DNA from: a virus
DNA: 20,123 nt
Virus record (IMG/VR): IMGVR_UViG_3300027749_002292
Span: 1 to 20,123 of that record
Reading direction: 5' to 3' (one strand)
The translations under genes were made by a program, and so were the position numbers. Positions 7,572 through 13,996 of the stretch are shown here, piece by piece; the stretch's first letter is position 1, and each line of letters begins with the position of its first letter. Under the pieces are notes generated by a model. It did not search any database and had not been told where the DNA came from. It worked only from the letters and a program-made list of their open reading frames with translations.

Positions 7572-7804
7572 ATGACTGCGCTGATAACATGATCGAAACA
7601 TTCTTTGAATGATTGCCACATCGATTTTTGTTTGAACAGGTCGCAATCATTATTCATATTCTTCAGGTGGGGTTTGTTCATTTCTGAATTATACAGCACA
7701 ATCTTAGAAGTATACCAAGAAGACCTGAGTTCAATGTTGTTAGGATGAGCACACTCGTGTTTCTTAGTTAAATGTTTACAATCACTACAATATACCTTAT
7801 TCAT
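7568..7804 (-). CDS. Small putative zinc-ribbon protein
   Basis: A 78-residue protein starting MNKVYCSDCKHLTKKHECAHP. The CxxCxH...C.HP opening and the later NNDCDLFKQK give a four-Cys pattern typical of small phage zinc-binding proteins of unknown function. The ATG at 7804 lies inside the last codons of the upstream gene (8-base overlap), and the TGA overlaps the next ATG. A start further upstream would extend deep into the neighbouring gene and is unlikely. Confidence 0.72.
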   Translation of the reverse strand: MNKVYCSDCKHLTKKHECAHPNNIELRSSWYTSKIVLYNSEMNKPHLKNMNNDCDLFKQKSMWQSFKECFDHVISAVI

Positions 7805-8102
7805 CTTCGTCTTTGTCTTCCTTGCAGTCAATATGATTATCAACTTCCTTCTTCAGTTCATCGGCTTTCCAATCACAGGAAGAAAGAATATGAATACACT
7901 CGATGAATAGACAGAAGACCGTGGTATTGAAATCATAGTCATCAACGACCCCATCAAAAGCAAACAACCCTTCCAATGCATTGATAGCAAACGTTTGACA
8001 CAGTTCCGGATCATTATCTTCTGAATCCTCAATCAACTGTTTCTTATCGACTTCTACAATCTCCGGAGACTTCTCTGAGGTTCGTTCCCAGCGTGTGGCC
8101 AT
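7797..8102 (-). CDS. Acidic phage protein of unknown function
   Basis: A 101-residue protein that is strongly acidic at both ends (KEDKDEDE at the C-terminus). The central part (TFAINALEGLFAFDGVVDDY, then FCLFIECIHILSSCDWKADELKKEV) looks like a small helical domain. No motif identifies a function. AAAGGAT lies about seven bases before the ATG. It follows the DUF2693 gene after 13 bases and overlaps the next gene by 8, so it belongs to the same transcript. Confidence 0.72.
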   Translation of the reverse strand: MATRWERTSEKSPEIVEVDKKQLIEDSEDNDPELCQTFAINALEGLFAFDGVVDDYDFNTTVFCLFIECIHILSSCDWKADELKKEVDNHIDCKEDKDEDE

Positions 8103-8115
8103 ATATCATTATCCT

Positions 8116-8412
8116 TTATACAGTTGGAGTGTTCGGTTTGAGTTGTTCAAAGAATTTAACTTTGTCTACAAGAAAGGAACGCCATCCTGCATTTTCCAGA
8201 TCATATGCAGCGATTGCAGCATCGCTTCTCACAGGGTTCCGAGACATATCATTCAATTTTTCCTTGGTTGCAGGAATCAACTTATGATGAAGAGTGCAGA
8301 TCATCTTCCTAACCGATCCATCCTTCTTCTCGAACAGGACCATTGTTGGTCCTGTCAGAAGGCATTTCACAATTTCATTTCGAGCATCTACTTTATTATA
8401 AACCTTTTTCAT
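8116..8412 (-). CDS. DUF2693 (WYL_2, SH3-like barrel) family protein
   Basis: A 98-residue protein. The pattern VLFEKKDGSVRKMICTLHHKLIPATKEK followed by AAIAAYDLENAGWRSFLVDKV matches the small barrel family DUF2693/WYL_2 that is common in T4-like phages: a charged beta-hairpin, a Cys-Thr-Leu strand, then a GWRSF strand. The biochemical role is unknown; related small barrels bind nucleic acid or modulate transcription. Its ATG lies 17 bases inside the end of the DUF3310 gene, so the two are translationally linked. Confidence 0.75.
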   Translation of the reverse strand: MKKVYNKVDARNEIVKCLLTGPTMVLFEKKDGSVRKMICTLHHKLIPATKEKLNDMSRNPVRSDAAIAAYDLENAGWRSFLVDKVKFFEQLKPNTPTV

Positions 8413-8809
8413 TTGTATGATCTTCTTTATGATTCAGATTCAACAACAGACAAACATAGTGAATGGTCTTCAGCAGATCCTTCTTGCTCTTTCCGTCTTT
8501 CTTCCCATATCGAGCAAGATATTTAATGGCGTTTGCAAGGAAGAAGGATTCTGCGTGACCAGTGCTGACCAGCAGATCAATTACCTGGATTGGCTTTACC
8601 TGAGAGGCGTCTCGATTTCCCACATAGTGTTGGGTATAGGTTGAGGCAATATAGGTTTTCGCAATATCCAGAAATTGATCTTCATTATATTCAAATACCA
8701 CAGGAGGATACTTATTTTCTTTCTGTGTAGGAAACTTCACAGCATTCAAACGGTTGTCAGGGGTCAATTCAGGGGTCAATTCCAAAATGTCCATATGAAA
8801 CATGTCCAT
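8396..8809 (-). CDS. DUF3310 family protein
   Basis: A 137-residue protein. Its second half has the DUF3310 pattern: VKPIQVIDLLVSTG, then FFLANAIKYLARYGKKDGKSKKDLLKTIHYV, a helical motif found in many phage proteins near nucleotide-metabolism or replication genes. Its biochemical function is not established. The first ~75 residues are polar and not recognisable. The ATG at 8809 is well supported by AAGGAAGGA about seven bases upstream. Alternative downstream ATGs (MFHMDILEL) exist but lack as good a site. Confidence 0.78.
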   Translation of the reverse strand: MDMFHMDILELTPELTPDNRLNAVKFPTQKENKYPPVVFEYNEDQFLDIAKTYIASTYTQHYVGNRDASQVKPIQVIDLLVSTGHAESFFLANAIKYLARYGKKDGKSKKDLLKTIHYVCLLLNLNHKEDHTNEKGL

Positions 8810-8833
8810 ATAAGTATCCTTCCTTCCTTGAAT

Positions 8834-9091
8834 TTAGTTGTCTAGACCCAGAGAGTAAAATGCCACAGGGCCTGAGCCTTTGCTGGTCCGAGACTCCCGC
8901 ATTTCAGTCACAACATCAATACCCATATATCTGATGTCGCTGATGACGGCTCGAAGATTCTTCACCTGAAATCGAGACTTAGCCTGACGTGCAGTCAGAG
9001 TCCGATCACTATCACCACCATTGAGATAGGTGTATACCTTTTCTGCCTGAGTCCGATTACGAGTGGTACGATTTGTCTTTGATGTATTCAT
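8834..9091 (-). CDS. Small winged-helix (HTH_39-like) protein
   Basis: An 85-residue basic protein. After a polar N-terminus come RTQAEKVYTYLNGG, then TLTARQAKSRFQVKNLRAVISDIRYMGIDVVTE, the arrangement of short phage helix-turn-helix proteins: a first helix, a TARQA turn, and a recognition helix with conserved NLRAVISDIR. A DNA-binding regulatory role is likely, though its target is unknown. It is first in the short-gene operon after a strong promoter (9121-9149), and AAAGGAT lies before the ATG. It is a candidate binder of one of the repeated operator-like elements in this window. Confidence 0.7.
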   Translation of the reverse strand: MNTSKTNRTTRNRTQAEKVYTYLNGGDSDRTLTARQAKSRFQVKNLRAVISDIRYMGIDVVTEMRESRTSKGSGPVAFYSLGLDN

Positions 9092-9120
9092 ATTTTATCC
9101 TTTCAATCGACTACATTACT

Positions 9121-9149
9121 ATTATAGCGCACTACCAAACAAAAGTCAA
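9121..9149 (-). promoter_or_regulatory. Sigma70-like promoter for the small-gene operon
   Basis: On the - strand TTGACT (9149-9144), 17-bp spacer, TATAAT (9126-9121). Predicted start is about 23 bases upstream of the HTH-protein ATG at 9091. It lies just past the end of the I78-like gene. Confidence 0.8.
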
Positions 9150-9156
9150 GTAATTT

Positions 9157-9375
9157 TTATCCAAACTTCACTCGTGTCACAATACCATTCTGGACTTGTA
9201 GATTGACACGAACCGGGTTGAAATCGCAGGTGAGCATTGCTGGATGACCCTCACTTGATGAAATACGCCACGGAATCCTACAGTTTGTGAGATCTTTTGA
9301 TACTTCCTCAATAGACATACCGATAAGGTAATTATAATACACCAAATCATTATAGTTATCCTGCAATGTCGCCAC
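9157..9375 (-). CDS. Peptidase inhibitor I78-like small protein
   Basis: A 72-residue protein. YLIGMSIEEVSKDLTNCRIPWRIS followed by TCDFNPVRVNLQVQNGIVTRVKFG fits the I78 inhibitor fold: a loop plus a C-terminal strand pair with RVNL and a V-x-FG ending. In the founding family this fold blocks serine proteases; in phages a role against host proteases is possible but untested. There is no signal peptide, so it acts in the cytoplasm. It starts at GTG (9375), within the end of the preceding gene (20-base overlap); an internal ATG at the MSIEE segment is an alternative but would cut the fold. Confidence 0.65.
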   Translation of the reverse strand: MATLQDNYNDLVYYNYLIGMSIEEVSKDLTNCRIPWRISSSEGHPAMLTCDFNPVRVNLQVQNGIVTRVKFG

Positions 9376-9538
9376 CTCTTTGTTTTTCGGCTGCTATCAT
9401 CAGAGATTCAACATAGAGAATGTCCCTCTCCAATTTATCCCTCATTTTAATTTCTCCTCGACATTTTCCTGTACGATACCAAAAGAAGCAAGATACTACA
9501 TAGAGTAATATAAGTATGATACCTTTGGTGTTATCCAT
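9356..9538 (-). CDS. Small single-pass membrane protein
   Basis: A 60-residue protein. Residues 6-21 (GIILILLYVVSCFFWY) form an N-terminal transmembrane helix, followed by a basic stretch (RTGKCRGEIKMRDK) and a charged amphipathic tail. There is no cleavage signal. The arrangement suggests an inner-membrane protein with its tail in the cytoplasm. Function unknown. Its ATG overlaps the stop of the upstream gene by eight bases and its end overlaps the I78-like gene, so the three form one coupled unit. Confidence 0.68.
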   Translation of the reverse strand: MDNTKGIILILLYVVSCFFWYRTGKCRGEIKMRDKLERDILYVESLMIAAEKQRGGDIAG

Positions 9539-9764
9539 TGAAGTTGGTCATCCCAAATTTAGTATAGGTGTCTTGGACCAATCCGGTGATCTCTTCCTTG
9601 GCTTTGATGGACGCATCATTTGCCGCAATCAAAGATTGCCACCGAGCATAGGAATGATACATTTCCACCTCAGCATCCTTGATTCGTTTCTCATTGTAGG
9701 AGAGACGACGATAGTTCTTGCGACGTTCTAAGTCCACTTTCAATCGTTCAATAATAGTTTTCAT
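9531..9764 (-). CDS. Small charged helical protein on a possible leaderless transcript
   Basis: A 77-residue protein (MKTIIERLKVDLERRKNYRR...), almost entirely Lys/Arg/Glu-rich and probably helical; function unknown. The frame is open further upstream to 9851, but that extension would cover a promoter and a hairpin, so the ATG at 9764 is chosen. The TACAAT -10 box ends exactly six bases before this ATG, so transcription should begin at or next to the A of ATG and leave no ribosome binding site. It heads a coupled unit with the membrane protein and the I78-like gene. Confidence 0.7.
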   Translation of the reverse strand: MKTIIERLKVDLERRKNYRRLSYNEKRIKDAEVEMYHSYARWQSLIAANDASIKAKEEITGLVQDTYTKFGMTNFNG

Positions 9765-9770
9765 AGAACT

Positions 9771-9799
9771 ATTGTACCGTATCCAGCCAAGGAAGTCAA
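9771..9799 (-). promoter_or_regulatory. Sigma70-like promoter with upstream 21-bp element
   Basis: TTGACT (9799-9794), 17-bp spacer, TACAAT (9776-9771), then AGTT. Six bases upstream of the -35 box lies a 21-bp element (9826-9806) that recurs at the same distance from the promoter at 17226. The two promoters also share TTGACTTC and GGTACAATAGTT. Confidence 0.75.
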
Positions 9800-9807
9800 C
9801 AAAAGAA

Positions 9808-9866
9808 TTCCCTTTAGAATCAACAAGATGCAAGGCATCTCTGCAAGTCATTGATTCTAAAGGGAA
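9808..9866. repeat. 16-bp perfect inverted repeat with nested hairpin after gene 32
   Basis: Arm 9808-9823 (TTCCCTTTAGAATCAA) is the exact complement of 9851-9866. The 27-base loop holds a second 6-bp hairpin, AGATGC-AAG-GCATCT (9826-9840). It begins 8 bases beyond the gene 32 stop codon, so as RNA it could protect or end the gene 32 transcript; as DNA the arms could be two operators. The left arm is part of the 21-bp promoter-associated element. Confidence 0.75.
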
Positions 9867-9873
9867 AATAGTT

Positions 9874-10764
9874 CTAGTCGTCTGCTAGACCCTTGAAGTA
9901 CGCCAAGGCATCATCCTCGTCGTCACCCGAAGCTTCAGGTGCCGCCCAAGGAGCATCCTCGGACTTGGTCTTTGGAGCAGATTCTCGAATCGTCGGCTTC
10001 GTTTCAGCAGTCGGACCAGCCTTTGCCGTGTTACCCAGTACACGATTCATTCGTGTCTTGAGTTCGTCATATGTCTTGAAGTTCTTCGGAGAAACGATTT
10101 CCTTCAGATCATACTCAGAAGTCCAGACCGCTTCCATCTTAGACTCATCACCTTCACAGATCGGAGACACCCCCTCGAAGAATGAGTTGTCATAATTAGG
10201 ATATCCTTCGACCTTGCGAACCTTGAGTCGGAAGTTGGCTCCCTTCCAAAGATCAAACACATCAATAGGCTTGTCGGTCTCAAACTCAGGCTTCAGAGCA
10301 TCCTGAATCTTCTGGAAGATCTTCTTTCCAAATTTATATAGGAATACCTTGCCTTCGTTCTTAGGATTGCGAGGATCAGATACTACAAGAATGTTTGTAA
10401 TGAAATGCTGCTTGCGTTTACGCTTGCGAACAATATCCTTGTTGGCATCAATACCTGTGTTCCAAAGTTCAGAATTGGTTTCTGAAACCGGATCAGGCTG
10501 ACCCAGCGTGGTGAGAGAGTTCTCGATGTACCATCCACCAGGACCCTGAAACCCGTGGGAGAATAGAGACACCCAGGGAATGTTGTTGTCCTTTGCTACC
10601 GGAAGGAATCGAATGAGTGCTGTGGCATTACCAGTCTTCTCATCAAGAGGCAGCGTCCAGTAACGGTCGTCAATATATGACTTGGTACTAGATAGCTTAT
10701 CCATTTCGGTAATAAGCTGATTGATATTTGCACTGCTTGTTTTTTTAAGGTCTTTGAAATTCAT
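9874..10764 (-). CDS. 32: gp32-like single-stranded DNA-binding protein
   Basis: A 296-residue homologue of T4 gp32, which coats single-stranded DNA and organises replication and recombination proteins. Visible parts are a basic LAST-like N-terminus (LKKTSSAN) for cooperativity, the binding core with SHGF...GGWYIEN (~68-80) and KRKQHFITNILVVSDPRNPK plus EGKVFLYKFGKKIFQKI (~115-155; T4 has [28 protein letters not shown]), and an acidic tail ending DDEDDALAYFKGLADD for partner proteins. The Cys zinc ligands of T4 gp32 are absent: the stretch after WYIEN reads SLTTLGQPDPVSETNSELW with no Cys. It has its own promoter inside gene 59 and a leader of about 85 bases, and AACAGGAGAA precedes the ATG. 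Confidence 0.95.
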   Translation of the reverse strand: MNFKDLKKTSSANINQLITEMDKLSSTKSYIDDRYWTLPLDEKTGNATALIRFLPVAKDNNIPWVSLFSHGFQGPGGWYIENSLTTLGQPDPVSETNSELWNTGIDANKDIVRKRKRKQHFITNILVVSDPRNPKNEGKVFLYKFGKKIFQKIQDALKPEFETDKPIDVFDLWKGANFRLKVRKVEGYPNYDNSFFEGVSPICEGDESKMEAVWTSEYDLKEIVSPKNFKTYDELKTRMNRVLGNTAKAGPTAETKPTIRESAPKTKSEDAPWAAPEASGDDEDDALAYFKGLADD

Positions 10765-10856
10765 ATTTGTTCTCCTGTTTGCTATACATCTATGCTAGAA
10801 TTGAGTAAGTTTTGATAGTCGCTATTTACATCTACATAAGGTTACCACCCATAACA

Positions 10857-10885
10857 AGTATACTACATTCAGTTCATCAAGTCAA
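10857..10885 (-). promoter_or_regulatory. Gene 32 promoter
   Basis: TTGACT (10885-10880), 17-bp spacer, TATACT (10862-10857) on the - strand, overlapping the last codons of gene 59. It leaves a leader of about 85 bases before gene 32; T4 gene 32 is autoregulated through its leader, so this length is suggestive. Confidence 0.75.
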
Positions 10886-11501
10886 GGGTGTTACTGATAA
10901 TATTTATGAGACGTTCTCGCTTTGGAATATGCTTTGAAAAGAATGGTTTGTATTTATCTATGAAAAATGTGGTTTCATTTACCAGAGGATCCAGAGAAAA
11001 CTTGGCCAGTCTATCAGTCACATCATATAACTTATCCAGACAGATGAAGGTTTCGTAGGATACAACATTCTGTTTGAGAAGATTATATATAATGGGTTTG
11101 TCTTCATCATCACCTTCCAGTAATCTCTTCTTTGTCACCTTGTTCTTGATACAATACGTCACGACATCAGAGACCTCTTTCTCGAATGTACGATCAAAGG
11201 CTTCCACATAACCCTTGGTCTTCAGATACTTCTTCTCATTATCCGGAGTCATCACATCTCGGATGTAGAAGTTCTTCTTCTCTTTGGCAGCAATCAACAA
11301 CTTATCAAGATACTTCTCAACATTGAATACCGATGCCATCTTCTCAAAGAAGTATCGATCCTTTCGTACTACGAATGCCTTGGGAGATGATCGTGTGCCG
11401 TGGCCTCGGAAGAAGTCGAATGACTGAGAGTTGAAATGAAGTTTCATCTCAACATAATATTTGTAATATTGGTAGGCTCGTTCCTGCGTTGACATAGTCA
11501 T
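10869..11501 (-). CDS. 59: gp59-like replicative helicase loader
   Basis: A 210-residue helical protein matching T4 gp59, which loads the gp41 helicase onto gp32-coated forks. The clearest matches are VRKDRYFFEKMASVF (T4 RRDKYFFQKLSEKY, near residue 45) and YNLLKQNVVSYETFICLDKL (T4 FKLLQSNIISFETFILLDSF, near residue 145). Its position directly upstream of gene 32 is as in T4, which supports the call. The ATG at 11501 overlaps the TGA of the Ser-Gly repeat gene (ATGA); a second ATG two codons later is equally possible. The end of the gene contains the gene 32 promoter. Confidence 0.93.
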   Translation of the reverse strand: MTMSTQERAYQYYKYYVEMKLHFNSQSFDFFRGHGTRSSPKAFVVRKDRYFFEKMASVFNVEKYLDKLLIAAKEKKNFYIRDVMTPDNEKKYLKTKGYVEAFDRTFEKEVSDVVTYCIKNKVTKKRLLEGDDEDKPIIYNLLKQNVVSYETFICLDKLYDVTDRLAKFSLDPLVNETTFFIDKYKPFFSKHIPKRERLINIISNTLDLMN

Positions 11502-11683
11502 TTTCCAGACCCAGACCTAGACCCAGACCCAGACCCAGACCAAGACCGATACTCAGACCAAGACCCAGACCCAGACCCAGACCAAGACCAAGACCAAGAC
11601 CCAGACCCAGACCAAGACCTAGCCCAAGACCCAGACCCAGACCCAGAGTACACAATTCGTTTTAATCTTGATTTCTTTGTCAT
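11498..11683 (-). CDS. Ser-Gly/Trp dipeptide-repeat small protein
   Basis: A 61-residue protein. After MTKKSRLKRIVY come 23 dipeptides, mostly SG, SW and SR, ending in SGK. It starts three bases after the gene 33 stop and its TGA overlaps the gene 59 ATG, so it fits the operon exactly, which favours a translated gene over random repeat DNA. There is no clear ribosome binding site, so reinitiation after gene 33 is likely. No fold or function can be predicted. It may simply be a repeat expansion that stayed open, keeping gene 59 translation coupled. Confidence 0.5.
   Translation of the reverse strand: MTKKSRLKRIVYSGSGSGSWARSWSGSGSWSWSWSGSGSGSWSEYRSWSGSGSGSRSGSGK
11507..11644. repeat. Hexamer tandem repeat, 23 units
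   Basis: Twenty-three consecutive 6-base units, AGACCC or AGACCA on the + strand with a few variants (AGACCT, AGACCG, ATACTC, AGCCCA). There are no indels across the 138 bases, so one reading frame is kept throughout. Almost all variation falls on the sixth base. Confidence 0.95.
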
Positions 11684-11686
11684 ATA

Positions 11687-11920
11687 CTAGATGGGAAGAG
11701 TAGTAATCTTGTAGTACTGTTTCTTCAGCATCCGAGTTTGACGAGCAGATTCTTCGACCTTGGAACGAAGAGAGGAGGGAATTAATGCGGCCAAAGACTC
11801 GACATCGAACTTGTTCTTATCACAATAGAAGACAATTGCGTCGATGTAGTTCATCCGATGTCTATTGACGATGCCTTCTACGTCTTCTATGAGTTGTTCT
11901 ACGCTTAGACCAAAATTCAT
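11687..11920 (-). CDS. 33: gp33-like late transcription co-activator
   Basis: A 77-residue helical protein (NFGLSVEQLIEDVEGIVN, then MNYIDAIVFYCDKNKFDVESLAALI) resembling the short gp33 of marine T4-likes. gp33 bridges RNA polymerase and the sliding clamp and works with gp55 at TATAAATA promoters. Placement one gene from 59 and 32 matches T4 order. The start at 11920 is chosen because AAAAGGAAAAG precedes it and because an in-frame ATG at 11950 lies only two bases from the promoter -10 box, upstream of the predicted transcription start. The identification rests on size, pattern and position. Confidence 0.75.
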   Translation of the reverse strand: MNFGLSVEQLIEDVEGIVNRHRMNYIDAIVFYCDKNKFDVESLAALIPSSLRSKVEESARQTRMLKKQYYKITTLPI

Positions 11921-11952
11921 AATCAACTTTTCCTTTTTCCGACTACTCATTT

Positions 11953-11981
11953 AGTATACCTCGTTTGGAGTGAAAAGTAAA
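11953..11981 (-). promoter_or_regulatory. Promoter for the 33-59 unit
   Basis: TTTACT (11981-11976), 17-bp spacer, TATACT (11958-11953) on the - strand. The predicted start, near 11946, falls inside the longer possible reading frame and sets the gene 33 start at 11920. Confidence 0.75.
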
Positions 11982-12018
11982 GGGTTATAATGATTAAGAT
12001 TTTTTAATCAGGTAATGC

Positions 12019-12047
12019 TTGACTTTTGGCTAGAAAGCCGCTATAAT
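12019..12047 (+). promoter_or_regulatory. Near-consensus promoter antisense to uvsW
   Basis: TTGACT (12019-12024), 17-bp spacer, TATAAT (12042-12047) on the + strand, lying between two - strand genes and pointing into the 3' end of uvsW. Downstream on the + strand only a 13-codon frame (MEVFHTRYQDQSL) is seen. It may make an antisense RNA. Confidence 0.5.
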
Positions 12048-12070
12048 ATTAAATGTAGTTACGTGATATA

Positions 12071-13555
12071 CTATAGTACAGGTAATGGAGGTGTTCCATA
12101 CAAGGTATCAAGATCAATCTCTTTAATGCTATACTTGAAGTCTTCTTCGGTATAAATCCGGATACGTTCGACAAAATGATTTCGAGTGTAGTTCGGCTTG
12201 CCTTTCCAGGTAAGATCGTCCGAGATATCAAAGATGGTAGAAATCTCTTTCTTGGCAGAGATTCTAAGGGCACGACCGATAGACTGAAGAGTTCGAACTC
12301 TGGACTTGGAAGGCTGAGAGAATATGATGTTGGCCAGAGACTTGATATTAATCCCTGTGGAAAATATCTGAGAGGATGCAACCATGATAGAATCTTCGGC
12401 CAGTTCAACACTCTTTCGAATGTCTTCTCGAATATTAGTGTCGGTCCCACCATAGATGAAATGTACTGGTCTCTGAGTACGTTGCTTAATGAGATCGTAT
12501 AACTTCATACCGTGAGACTCGACTCTGGAGAATAACACCAGAGTATTGCCTCGGGTATTCACAGCAAGATCGGCGATGAACTTATTCCGCTTATCGTTAT
12601 TGATTAGGAACTGAACCTCATCCTCATATTCATTATCCTTGTTAGCCTTCTTAACTTCATCCGGATACTTGATGACAAAACATTTGATCTTAAAATTCGA
12701 AAGATGTTTTGATTCTATTAGATCAGCGGTAGATATTACATTGAACACAGGACCAAATAGTCCTTCAAGTATCAATTGATTACAGTTCTCGCCGTCTAGG
12801 GTGCCAGTACATCCATATCTGTACTCACAATTGACCAGTTTCTCCAGCAGTGCCGAGATCTCCTTGCTCTTGTATAGATGGGCCTCGTCACCAATCACAA
12901 CATTATAGTCATCGAAGTATGAAGCAGGTTTATCATATAAGGACTGCCAGGTAGAGATTACAATTCTCTTGTCCTCTCGAACCATTCCGGAATATATTCT
13001 GGTAGTGTTCTTCTCGACATTCCAGTCAGTGCCAGCATATTGTTCAAAGTCAGAGTACATCTGTTCGACGAGGGATGTGGTCGGGACCATCACAAGTATC
13101 TTCCCCTTAACCTGAGAAAGAAGATTCCTTGCAATTGTATAGATGATTAGGGATTTGCCTGAGCCAGTGGGTGATAGGAAGATCTGTCGTTTGTTCTTGA
13201 CAGCAGCAAAGATTGCCAGCAGTTGATGGTTGTGAGGATGGATTTGTTCTCCATTGTAGAACCACTTGGAGAAATTAAGAGGTTGCGGATCTTGAGTGAT
13301 CTCAAAATCCTTACTGAAGGTGTAGGAGTTTTCTTTGGCGTATTCTTCGATGTATTTACAGAGACCAATATATATTTTGTTGGTCCCTCGGCGAAGTAGA
13401 CGAATCTTACCGTCCCATCGTCTACTTCTGACCGAAGGAATAAATCTTGCATTCGGAACTTCAAATGTGAATATTTCGGACAACTCCTGTAGAATATGAG
13501 GCTCTGCCTCGACTCGGCAAAACACATTATCTAATTGTTTAAGGAAAATATTCAC
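12071..13555 (-). CDS. uvsW: UvsW-like recombination helicase
   Basis: A 494-residue superfamily 2 helicase. The N-terminal region (~1-95) corresponds to the small UvsW DNA-binding domain. Helicase motifs follow: Walker A SPTGSGKS (128-135), motif Ia VPTTSLVEQ (~158-166), DEAH (223-226), motif III TGTL (~250-253), then VASSQIFSTGINIK and QSIGRALR as motifs V and VI. In T4 UvsW remodels branched DNA, drives fork regression and unwinds origin R-loops late in infection. It follows uvsY by 15 bases and shares a transcript with it. Length is close to T4 UvsW. A + strand promoter faces its 3' end. Confidence 0.95.
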   Translation of the reverse strand: MNIFLKQLDNVFCRVEAEPHILQELSEIFTFEVPNARFIPSVRSRRWDGKIRLLRRGTNKIYIGLCKYIEEYAKENSYTFSKDFEITQDPQPLNFSKWFYNGEQIHPHNHQLLAIFAAVKNKRQIFLSPTGSGKSLIIYTIARNLLSQVKGKILVMVPTTSLVEQMYSDFEQYAGTDWNVEKNTTRIYSGMVREDKRIVISTWQSLYDKPASYFDDYNVVIGDEAHLYKSKEISALLEKLVNCEYRYGCTGTLDGENCNQLILEGLFGPVFNVISTADLIESKHLSNFKIKCFVIKYPDEVKKANKDNEYEDEVQFLINNDKRNKFIADLAVNTRGNTLVLFSRVESHGMKLYDLIKQRTQRPVHFIYGGTDTNIREDIRKSVELAEDSIMVASSQIFSTGINIKSLANIIFSQPSKSRVRTLQSIGRALRISAKKEISTIFDISDDLTWKGKPNYTRNHFVERIRIYTEEDFKYSIKEIDLDTLYGTPPLPVL

Positions 13556-13570
13556 ATTGTATTTAGGAGT

Positions 13571-13996
13571 CTACCCGCCACTCTCGAATCTAATCATCGC
13601 AATCATTTCTTTGATGTGGAATGTGCGAGAGTTTATTTCTTTCATGGTGCGCTCCAACATATCAACAATACATTCCTGATAGGATACTTTGTCTTGTTGA
13701 TTTTGTAATTTATTATCAGCATCCAGCCAGATCTCTACGTCCTGACGCAGAACCTTTCTCTCATTGGCTTCTTCTCTATAGTCTTCCTCTGGCGCAGTCC
13801 CAAGATAAAATTCACGTCGAGACTTATACAAGGAGAAGTATTTTCTCTTTGCAGCTTTGAGTTTGAGCTTTTCTTCTTGGAACATGGCAAGGTACTTGGT
13901 GAATAGATTGGGTGTGCGAGACGATTCATCAACTAAATTCATGCGGTCGATTTTAAGATCAGCAGTTATTATCTGAGATATTTCTTCTATGGTCAT
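13571..13996 (-). CDS. uvsY: UvsY-like recombination mediator
   Basis: A 141-residue protein (T4 UvsY is 137). It shares with T4 UvsY an N-terminal helix with IDRMNLVDESSRTPNLFTKYLAMF, a Lys-rich middle (KLKAAKRKYFSLYKSRREFYLG; T4 IEAQKKVALKARLDYYSG) and the ending HIKEMIAMIRFESGG (T4 IKHIQDMRAFEAGK). UvsY displaces gp32 and loads the UvsX recombinase on single-stranded DNA. Adjacency to uvsW is as in T4. Its ATG lies 38 bases inside the end of the nuclease gene, indicating coupled translation. Confidence 0.92.
   Translation of the reverse strand: MTIEEISQIITADLKIDRMNLVDESSRTPNLFTKYLAMFQEEKLKLKAAKRKYFSLYKSRREFYLGTAPEEDYREEANERKVLRQDVEIWLDADNKLQNQQDKVSYQECIVDMLERTMKEINSRTFHIKEMIAMIRFESGG

Noticed and set aside
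7206-7592. 128-residue + strand frame
   Set aside because: It lies opposite the Cys/His-rich gene and part of its neighbour, has no ribosome binding site, and the sequence has no domain-like pattern.
9765-9851. N-terminal extension of the 9764 gene
   Set aside because: The added codons cover the promoter, the 21-bp element and one arm of the inverted repeat, and would lie before the predicted transcription start.
11449-11655. Gly-Leu repeat reading frame on the - strand
   Set aside because: It is the same hexamer array read in another frame and runs into gene 59. The Ser-Gly frame has the precise start after gene 33 and the ATGA junction.
12176-12502. 108-residue + strand frame inside uvsW
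   Set aside because: Shadow of the helicase gene. The antisense promoter at 12019 lies before it but other frames and stops intervene and no ribosome binding site is seen.
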